The notes below the pieces were generated by a model, which worked only from the letters and a program-made list of their open reading frames with translations, was not told the origin of the DNA and did not search any database. A DNA stretch of 42,239 bases from an uncultured Anaerobutyricum sp. (GTDB lineage: Bacteria > Bacillota > Clostridia > Lachnospirales > Lachnospiraceae): NCBI RefSeq assembly GCF_934307085.1, contig NZ_CAKRCF010000028.1, positions 1 through 42,239 of the forward strand. Reading direction: 5' to 3'. This document shows, piece by piece, positions 26,883 to 33,386 of this stretch (its first letter is position 1; each line of letters opens with the position of its first letter). The translations under genes and the position numbers were made by a program.

Positions 26883-27217
26883 ACGAAGAGAAATTTAAAG
26901 TTGCTTTCATTTTTGCAAATGAAGGCTGTAACCCGAAAAAGGACCGTTCTATAATTGAATCAGAAAAGATTATTATGTATGTTGTCGGTTGTGCCGATTA
27001 CAGTCAGGCTGAAACTGTAGCACAGGAGATGCTTGAAGAAGGATGTGCTGCCATTGATTTATGTGGAGCTTTCGGAAATGAGGGCGTTGCACGAATCAGT
27101 AAAGCAGTTGACAGGCAAATTCCGGTCGGCGCAGTCCACTTTGACTTCCATCCTGCTTTCAGAGACAAAAGCGGCGATGATCTCTTCCAGAAGGATTTTT
27201 GGTGTATTGGGCTTTAG
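26861..27217 (+). CDS. DUF6506 family protein
   Basis: A 118-residue protein that matches my memory of DUF6506: KVAFIFANEGCNPKKDR, YVVGCADYSQAETVAQEMLEEGCAAIDLCGAFG, and QIPVGAVHFD. It is alpha/beta with two cysteines and no signal peptide. It overlaps the resolvase-like gene, so the two are co-translated. Function unknown. Its stop codon lies 3 nt before the element at 27220. Confidence 0.75.
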   Translation: MARKFKLNEEKFKVAFIFANEGCNPKKDRSIIESEKIIMYVVGCADYSQAETVAQEMLEEGCAAIDLCGAFGNEGVARISKAVDRQIPVGAVHFDFHPAFRDKSGDDLFQKDFWCIGL

Positions 27218-27219
27218 AG

Positions 27220-27370
27220 ATGGACAGACGAAACCAGAGAGATTATATTCTTATATCTGAGACCTCGGAGCAAAGGTTGGATGCGGGCGCGTAAAGCGAG
27301 CATTCAACCTGCAGTGACTAAAGTCACAAATATAGAGTATGTAGCTTTCGGGATTCGTCTGTCAGTCCAT
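27220..27370 (-). repeat. Core-in-hairpin element, copy 2
   Basis: Tips ATGGACAGACGAA (27220-27232) and TTCGTCTGTC (27354-27363) are complementary. Read on minus, the interior has TGACTTTAGTCACTGCAGG and then an inner hairpin GGTTG-ATGC / GCAT-CAACC with GCTCG in its loop. This parallels the core of the 40467 copy. Arms here are less perfect than in the other copies. It fills the gap between the convergent DUF6506 and response-regulator genes. Confidence 0.6.
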
Positions 27371-27374
27371 TAAA

Positions 27375-28397
27375 TCACCCAGCCTTCGAAGTGAGTTTCT
27401 GAGAATTCTTGTGGAATGCCGATGGGGTCTGGCCTTCGTATTTTTTGAATATTTTGCAGAAATATCCTGCTTCGCTGTAGCCAAGAAGGAAAGATATGTC
27501 TGAGATATTCATTTCACTTGTTGCCATGTAGTATTTTGCCTGTAGTAATTTACGAAGATGGATATAATCTACCACACTGATTTTATAATATTTCTTAAAG
27601 ATACGGCTCAGATATCCGCTACTGATTCCCGCTTCATCTGCCAGTTCCGATAAAGAAATCTCATTATTTTTATTGTTCTCTATGTACTGGAATACTTTAT
27701 TCATATGTGCATATTTCATCGTACAAAGCTGACGGAACACTTCTGTTATAATCTGAATAAGCCAGTAGTAACAGATTGCACTTTTCGTCAATACCTTCAT
27801 TGTAATCTCATATTTCTGGAAATAATAATTTTTCTGAATATTATCCATTCCCGGTATCATATAAAACAAACTAGATTCCAACATAGAAAGCTTGCTTCTA
27901 CGCTCTCTACGCTCGCATTCTTCAAATAAATACTGTACCAATTCTTTTGCAGTATCATATGCTTTCTTATAATCTTTTTGCTCAATTGCCGCAAGTAATG
28001 CTTCCTGTTGCAAATTTTCTTCTTCATTTGGTCCGGAAGCACTATTTTTCTCAATCAGTTCTGAAAGCTTTTTTCTTGACAATGGCTTATATAAATATTC
28101 TTCCACCCCTGCGTCCATAGAATGACGAATCATCTGAAAACTACAGTAATTTGATAAAATGTACGTTGTAATCTCTGGAAAATGTTCCTTAATAAGATTG
28201 CAAAGAGCAATTCCATTCTCCATACCAAGAACAACATCACAAAATACAATCTGTGGATGATAGCGACTTGCAATCTCGAAAGCTTCTTTACTGTTTTCCG
28301 CAATTCCAATAAGTTGACATTCTTCTGTTTCTGAGATTATTCTGGAAAATGCCTGCTGAAATAGTGGTTCCTGATCAATCAATAAAATATTTACCAT
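27375..28397 (-). CDS. Response regulator with AraC-type DNA-binding domain
   Basis: A 340-residue YesN-like regulator. The receiver (1-120) is intact: acidic Asp near residue 8 (LLIDQEP), phosphoacceptor Asp in IVFCDVVLG, Ser in ILSNY and Lys in YLYKPLSRKKL. The C-terminal AraC/XylS helix-turn-helix pair is at about 230-335 (ISLSELADEAGISSGYLSRIF and SDISFLLGYSEAGYFCKIFK). It likely activates a promoter in response to the PocR sensor encoded 10 nt upstream. By context its targets could include the diol dehydratase operon at 36120. AAGGAGAG precedes the ATG. Confidence 0.9.
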   Translation of the reverse strand: MVNILLIDQEPLFQQAFSRIISETEECQLIGIAENSKEAFEIASRYHPQIVFCDVVLGMENGIALCNLIKEHFPEITTYILSNYCSFQMIRHSMDAGVEEYLYKPLSRKKLSELIEKNSASGPNEEENLQQEALLAAIEQKDYKKAYDTAKELVQYLFEECERRERRSKLSMLESSLFYMIPGMDNIQKNYYFQKYEITMKVLTKSAICYYWLIQIITEVFRQLCTMKYAHMNKVFQYIENNKNNEISLSELADEAGISSGYLSRIFKKYYKISVVDYIHLRKLLQAKYYMATSEMNISDISFLLGYSEAGYFCKIFKKYEGQTPSAFHKNSQKLTSKAG

Positions 28398-28407
28398 AGC
28401 TCTCTCC

Positions 28408-29640
28408 TTACTTTATCTCCTGATATGGAATCTGTATTGTTATAACATTCGGATCTGTTATAATCTCAAAGTCTTTACCAAATTCCCTCTCATAACGCCT
28501 TCTTGTGTCGCTTCCCTGCATCTGTGCAAAATTACCATCTGTAATATCCGCTCCAAAATGTCCAACCGACAATCCCGAACTTTCTAACTGCAAAACCACT
28601 TTACAGAAATCTTCTTTTTTCTCTGCATCAATATATAATGTTCCTCTAAAATGACCTGCAAGGATACCAAAATCAACTAACTGCTCTACAAATGGGAAAA
28701 TTCCAACAATCGGAATCTTCTGCTTTTCCACTTCCTTCTGGCAGTATACTCGATATTCTAACCGATTATCATACTGCTGCCCTAAAATATCCAGATAACA
28801 TTCTATCTGCTTTAATTCCTCTGATAACGGAATAATTTCTGAAGAATTATCCAGATAATAACGCAAAATGGAAGCCATTTCCGCCGTAATATTTTCCGTC
28901 TTATTCGCATTCTCAAGAATAGAAAAACTTGAAATTGTTGTAAGAAGATTTAACATAAATTGCTTTGGCAGCCTACCTTTTAATATCTCGTATTCAAGCT
29001 GTCCTATTTTTTCTTCTAATAACTTATTCTTTTTACGAATATCCGCGAGATGGACTTCTTTGTGTTCCAATGCTCCAAGTTGAATGGAAACTGTTTCTTT
29101 TTCTCCCATTTCTTTAAAAAGAAGAAATACTATATCCGCAATCGCTGTCACTCTCTTCTCTGTAAGAGCCTGAATATTTCTATACTCTTTATCTTCTCCA
29201 AGCCGTTCTAAAAAAGCTTTTCGTTCCTGTTCACTTTCTCCTAATTCACTATCCTTTAATGCCTTCTCCTCACAGCGAATCGGTCCCCCGATAATCGCTC
29301 CAATATATTGATTATTCACTATTACAGGAATTGCCATATGAATAAGTCCATTCGGACAGTTAAAGATATATGTGCAGTTTTTAATCGCACTTTTTGCCGC
29401 CGCAAATGCTCTTGTAATCTGACACTCACTACAACGTACATCATTTTCCTTTCTTTTTTCACAAAACGTTTCTTCTTTTTCTCCCTTTGTAACCGGTTCT
29501 CCCTTATAATCAATAATAAAAAAAGAAATACCTGTCGCCTCTGCCAACTTATTCTGTGTCTCTTCCAAAAGCTTTTTGCCAAATAAGCCTAACAGACTAA
29601 CTTCCTTCTTTCCTCTTCCGCTCTTTCTTACTGTTTCCAT
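28408..29640 (-). CDS. PocR-domain sensor with degenerate histidine-kinase region
   Basis: A 410-residue protein. A PocR ligand-binding domain covers about 18-170 (LLEETQNKLAEATGISFFIID, FCEKRKENDVRCSECQ, FNCPNGLIHMAIPV). PocR domains are known from propanediol and glycerol regulators and are thought to bind diols or related ligands. A LytS/YesM-type kinase region follows, but the usual NPHFLYN motif reads LPKQFMLN: the phospho-acceptor His is Gln227. The N box (VENAI in the family) is VEQLV, and the G box is not clear. The start ATG at 29640 is chosen for GGAGGTGA five bases upstream. It may signal by binding rather than phosphorylation. Confidence 0.85.
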   Translation of the reverse strand: METVRKSGRGKKEVSLLGLFGKKLLEETQNKLAEATGISFFIIDYKGEPVTKGEKEETFCEKRKENDVRCSECQITRAFAAAKSAIKNCTYIFNCPNGLIHMAIPVIVNNQYIGAIIGGPIRCEEKALKDSELGESEQERKAFLERLGEDKEYRNIQALTEKRVTAIADIVFLLFKEMGEKETVSIQLGALEHKEVHLADIRKKNKLLEEKIGQLEYEILKGRLPKQFMLNLLTTISSFSILENANKTENITAEMASILRYYLDNSSEIIPLSEELKQIECYLDILGQQYDNRLEYRVYCQKEVEKQKIPIVGIFPFVEQLVDFGILAGHFRGTLYIDAEKKEDFCKVVLQLESSGLSVGHFGADITDGNFAQMQGSDTRRRYEREFGKDFEIITDPNVITIQIPYQEIK

Positions 29641-29882
29641 ATTCACCTCCAAAGGGATATTTTCTTGTAAAAATAAAGACAAAAAATTTTACTTTTTTTA
29701 CATCACACCCTACTTAGTATATATTTTATCATTTTTACACAAAAAATAAATTGGTTTTTTTGTGCTATTTCTCAATCATAGGAAAATATATTGCATTTAC
29801 ATGTAATTTTCTTGATTATTTATTTGTGATAAAGAGAGCAAAATCTAACAAGTAATTACCCCTCTTGTAATATGAGACAGAC

Positions 29883-29977
29883 GAAAAATGAGAAGTCCTT
29901 ATCTCTCATCTGCTCTACCTCACTGCGTCCAAAATGCTCACAAGCCGCATCTGAGAGATAAGGGCTTCTCGTTTTTC
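29883..29977 (+). repeat. Core-in-hairpin element, copy 3
   Basis: Arms at 29883-29908 and 29952-29977 pair over 26 bp with two G-U changes. The core between them reads CTGCTCTACCTCACTGCG, then AAAATGCTCA, then AAGCCGCATCTG. The right half of the inner hairpin seen in the other copies is missing here. It lies in a 608-nt gap between the sensor start and the cupin end; the rest of the gap holds only a terminator and AT-rich DNA. Confidence 0.7.
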
Positions 29978-30182
29978 TATTTATTCATCCTCCATAGCTA
30001 GGCTATTGGAATAATTTGGGTTGTAGATTCTACTTAGGAAAGATTTGAGTTTCCCCAGATGATATTTCCTTCATTTCTGTTTTAATAAACTAAACCTACA
30101 GATACCCTTCCCACCCCAACATCATGCATTTATATCTACTATCACCAAAGACCCCTCTTACTTATTTGTTTTATCAAAAAAC

Positions 30183-30222
30183 AGAACCCCCGAAGAGAAG
30201 CGAGGTTCTCTTCGGGGGTTCT
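30183..30222 (-). terminator. Terminator after the cupin gene
   Basis: Perfect arms of 16 bp (AGAACCCCCGAAGAGA / TCTCTTCGGGGGTTCT) with a short loop lie 27 nt after the cupin stop. On minus a T run follows (CTGTTTTTTG). Confidence 0.88.
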
Positions 30223-30248
30223 TCTCCCTTAATAAAAAATCAAACGAA

Positions 30249-30593
30249 TCAGTCTTTATGAATCAAAGCCATAAATGCAAGATCCTTACATGATGATGCA
30301 TTCTCAATCGCATGACACTGTCCTGGAAGGATTGTACATACATCTCCAGGGCCTACCTTTGTACGGCTTCCATCATCATCTACGAAGATTCCCTCACCCT
30401 CTAAGATATAATATGGTTCTGTCTCACCAACATGACGATGCCAGCCAACACTGGAATTCGGTTTTAAAACAACCTTTGCATATAACTTTCCATGTCCATA
30501 TAAATCTTTCTCTGGAACAATCTCATGCACCTCAGCACAACCTTTTCCACCGCCAAGTTCCTGTTTCTGAACGATATTTGCTTTTCTTACCAT
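30249..30593 (-). CDS. Small cupin domain protein
   Basis: A 114-residue single-domain cupin. Metal-binding motif 1 is GWHRHVGETEPYYILEGEG (His-x-His and Glu) and motif 2 is PGDVCTILPGQCHAIEN. It could be a small dioxygenase, isomerase or ligand sensor; no substrate is evident. The ATG at 30593 is preferred because AAGGAGG lies upstream; the longer frame adds a meaningless lead. It is placed between the PocR regulators and the dehydratase operon, but with its own terminator. Confidence 0.85.
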   Translation of the reverse strand: MVRKANIVQKQELGGGKGCAEVHEIVPEKDLYGHGKLYAKVVLKPNSSVGWHRHVGETEPYYILEGEGIFVDDDGSRTKVGPGDVCTILPGQCHAIENASSCKDLAFMALIHKD

Positions 30594-30775
30594 TTTAAAA
30601 ATCCTCCTTCTAAAATTATAATAGTAATATTCACAAGCACTTCGCAAGCCTGCATCCACATCATAATGCTTTTACCTGCATGGTTACTTACTTCTATCAT
30701 ATAATTATATTTTAACTATTAATTACCATTTATGCAAGATGAATATTTCTTCTTCAAAGCGGCTCGCATAGAAGT

Positions 30776-30956
30776 CCCCTGATTTAATTCACTCCCGGAG
30801 CCACTACACAGGTAGTAATAACATAGATATATAGCATCTGTGACTTTGGAACAAGCTCTTAATGCGGTCTGAGCATTAAGAATGCAGTGATACGGAACAG
30901 ATGCTATATATCTATGTTATTACTACCGTCTGTTGTTCCAAAAATTAAATCAGGGG
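30776..30956 (-). repeat. Core-in-hairpin element, copy 4, nested arms
   Basis: Outer arms of 14 bp (30776-30789 with 30943-30956) enclose inner arms of 31 bp that match without a mismatch (30811-30841 with 30897-30927). Read on minus, the core has TATCACTGCATTC and an inner hairpin CTTAATGC/GCATTAAG with CTCA in the loop. It then runs GTTCCAAAGTCAC. It occupies part of a 581-nt gap between metK and the cupin gene. The rest (31000-31174) shows a weak hairpin with arms CTATTCTAAAGTC and GACTTTGAATAG. Confidence 0.72.
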
Positions 30957-30979
30957 GCTGTCACCTTGCGACAGCCCCC
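30953..30979 (-). terminator. GC-rich hairpin downstream of metK
   Basis: Perfect arms GGGGGCTGTC and GACAGCCCCC with a 7-nt loop. On minus it is followed by TGATTTAATTTTT. It overlaps the outer arm of the element at 30776 and may end the metK transcript, about 200 nt after the stop codon. Confidence 0.7.
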
Positions 30980-31174
30980 TTTATGTGGATCAAGCTTATT
31001 GTTTTTTATAATCTATTTGTGAGAGTGTTGAGACCGATTATTTCAGAACAATTATGCGCTTGAATGACCCCTTAGCTATTTCACTATTCTAAAGTCTCAG
31101 TCGCTGAAACCATCTGACTTTGAATAGTTTCTATAATTATTAAAAAGTGTAATGATTGTTGTATTTAATATTTG

Positions 31175-32368
31175 TTAACGGTTTTTGTAGATTTCTTCTG
31201 CCACACGGGCAACTGCTTTTTCCTGAAGGACTTTAACTTTATCTAACCGTTCCCACGGAAGATCAAGATCTGTTCTTCCAAAGTGTCCGTAGGCTGCGAC
31301 TGGTTTATATTTCACCTTAGTGAGAGATAGGCTGTTTATAATACCTGCCACACTGAAATCAAATACTTCATTTACAGTGTCTTCAATAATTTCCTTTGGT
31401 ATTTCTTCTGTACCAAAGGTATCTATCTTTATAGATACCGGCTGTGGGATACCGATTGCATAGGCAAGATTAATCTCACACTTTTTGCAAAATCCGGCAG
31501 CAACCACATTCTTTGCAGCATATCTTGCCATGTAGGCTGCGGAACGGTCAACCTTTGTCGGGTCTTTACCTGAGAATGCTCCGCCTCCGTGTCTGGCAAT
31601 TCCGCCATAAGTATCTACAATAATCTTTCTTCCGGTAAGACCTACATCTCCGGCAGGACCTCCGACTACGAAACGTCCTGTAGGATTAATATGTATCTTT
31701 ACATCCGGTAAAAGTAATTCTTTAGGAATTACCTCTCTTATAACATGCTCCTCAATATCCATTCGAAGCTTTTGTACAGAAACTTCTGCATTATGCTGTG
31801 CAGAAATTACAACATCTGTAACACCAAGGACTTCTCCCTGGCTATTATATGCTACTGTAACCTGTGACTTTCCATCTGGATAGAGGTATGGAAGAATTCC
31901 TTCTTTTCTTACCTGTGTAAGTCGTTTACTGAGCTTATGTGCCAGTGAAATAGACAGTGGCATAAGTTCCTCTGTATCATCACAGGCATATCCATACATC
32001 ATTCCCTGGTCGCCTGCTCCGATTGTTCCATTACACTGGGTAACTCCCTGCGCGATGTCAGGTGACTGTACACCGATATTGGTAATAATCAGACATTCTT
32101 TCCCGTCTATTCCTTTTTCCTTACTGTCATATCCTATTTCACAGATGACTTCTCTTGCCTTATTTTTAACATCAACCTTTGCGAAAGAAGCAACTTCACC
32201 GGCAATGAAAACAGTGTCTTCTGAAGCCATTGTCTCCAATGCTACATGGGCAGATGGGTCTTCTTCTAAATAGGCATCCAGCAAAGCGTCGGAAATCATA
32301 TCGCATACTTTATCCGGATGTCCCTCTGTAACAGATTCAGAAGTTAATAATGTTATGTCTTTGTTCAT
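31175..32368 (-). CDS. metK: S-adenosylmethionine synthetase
   Basis: Makes S-adenosylmethionine from methionine and ATP. All standard signatures are present: SESVTEGHPDKVCD at about 10-23, GAGDQGMMYGYA at about 117-128, HGGGAFSGKDPTKVDRSAAY at about 260-279 and the C-terminal GRTDLDLPWE. Length is normal at 397 residues. AGGAGG lies seven bases before the ATG. It follows the activase gene by only 48 nt, with no room for a SAM riboswitch. It is therefore likely the third gene of the glycyl radical enzyme operon. Whether the genome has another metK cannot be seen. Confidence 0.95.
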   Translation of the reverse strand: MNKDITLLTSESVTEGHPDKVCDMISDALLDAYLEEDPSAHVALETMASEDTVFIAGEVASFAKVDVKNKAREVICEIGYDSKEKGIDGKECLIITNIGVQSPDIAQGVTQCNGTIGAGDQGMMYGYACDDTEELMPLSISLAHKLSKRLTQVRKEGILPYLYPDGKSQVTVAYNSQGEVLGVTDVVISAQHNAEVSVQKLRMDIEEHVIREVIPKELLLPDVKIHINPTGRFVVGGPAGDVGLTGRKIIVDTYGGIARHGGGAFSGKDPTKVDRSAAYMARYAAKNVVAAGFCKKCEINLAYAIGIPQPVSIKIDTFGTEEIPKEIIEDTVNEVFDFSVAGIINSLSLTKVKYKPVAAYGHFGRTDLDLPWERLDKVKVLQEKAVARVAEEIYKNR

Positions 32369-32416
32369 CGTGAACCTCCTGATATATAAGGGATACCTCG
32401 GACTGCCTGCATCGAT

Positions 32417-33349
32417 TTATCCTCCGATTTTACAGGTTAATCCTTCTTTTTCTACTATTGCTTTTAATTCTTCCATGAATTCGTTTTCCGGTTTCTTTAC
32501 ACCGGCAAGTTCATATTCCTTGCCGAGCATTCCGTATTTGTTACTTCCTAAATCATGATAAGGTAAAAGATGAATCTCATTTACGTTATGCAGATAGGTT
32601 GTAAACTTTGCGATTGCCGCAATAACATTCGGGCTTGCGTTAAATCCTGGAATAACCGGAACACGGATAATCATCTTCTTTGCAAGACTGGAAATCAGTA
32701 ATGCATTTTTCAGTATCGCCTCATTATTTACTCCAGTATACTCTTTGTGTACTTCCGGGTCAATATGTTTAATATCCATCATGACCACATCAAGCCATGG
32801 AATAATCTTTTTGATTACTTCTTCAGAAGCCATACCGGTAGTTTCGATGGCAGTAGTCCAGCCGAATGCCTTACAAGCTTTTAACAGCTCTAAAAGGAAT
32901 TCATGCTGTACCATTGCTTCACCTCCGGAGACGGTGATGCCGCCTCCGGACTTTCTGTAAATAACACGGTCTTTGTAAAGTTCTCCCATCAGTTCCTCTA
33001 CTGTCATCCATTTACCGGACATTTCGAGTGCTCTGTGATAGCAGACATCAATACATTTACCACATGCAATACATTTTGTATGATCAATCTTTCCTGGAAT
33101 GTTTAAATTAGAAGCACCAGTTGGACACACAACCTCACAATTTCCACAGCCGACACAGTTCTGTGCTTTGAACATGACGACTGGTTTTAATTCCTGCGAT
33201 TCAGGGTTACAGCACCATTTGCAGCGAAGAGGACAGCCATTTAAAAAGGCGATCGTTCTTACACCAGGACCGTCATTTACAGAGAATCTCTGTATATTAA
33301 AGACAAGTCCTTTTTTACTTGTATCGCAGCTTGGTTCCATATTACTCAT
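32417..33349 (-). CDS. Glycyl radical enzyme activating enzyme (radical SAM)
   Basis: A 310-residue radical SAM activase that abstracts a hydrogen from the catalytic glycine of the adjacent enzyme. The SAM-cluster motif is C39-x3-C43-x2-C46 (NGCPLRCKWCCNPE). Two ferredoxin-type clusters follow (CVGCGNCEVVCPTGA, CIACGKCIDVCYHRA), as in DhaB2/CutD-like activases. GGGITVSGGEAMVQ is the SAM-binding GGE region. TGGAGGAAG precedes the ATG. It begins 37 nt after the dehydratase gene. Confidence 0.95.
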   Translation of the reverse strand: MSNMEPSCDTSKKGLVFNIQRFSVNDGPGVRTIAFLNGCPLRCKWCCNPESQELKPVVMFKAQNCVGCGNCEVVCPTGASNLNIPGKIDHTKCIACGKCIDVCYHRALEMSGKWMTVEELMGELYKDRVIYRKSGGGITVSGGEAMVQHEFLLELLKACKAFGWTTAIETTGMASEEVIKKIIPWLDVVMMDIKHIDPEVHKEYTGVNNEAILKNALLISSLAKKMIIRVPVIPGFNASPNVIAAIAKFTTYLHNVNEIHLLPYHDLGSNKYGMLGKEYELAGVKKPENEFMEELKAIVEKEGLTCKIGG

Positions 33350-33386
33350 AGGTACTTCCTCCAGATTATTTCAAAAATTTATTATT

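Noticed and set aside
32369..32416. SAM riboswitch before metK
   Set aside because: Only 48 nt separate metK from the activase gene, too short for an S-box, SAM-II or SMK fold, and no such motif was seen.
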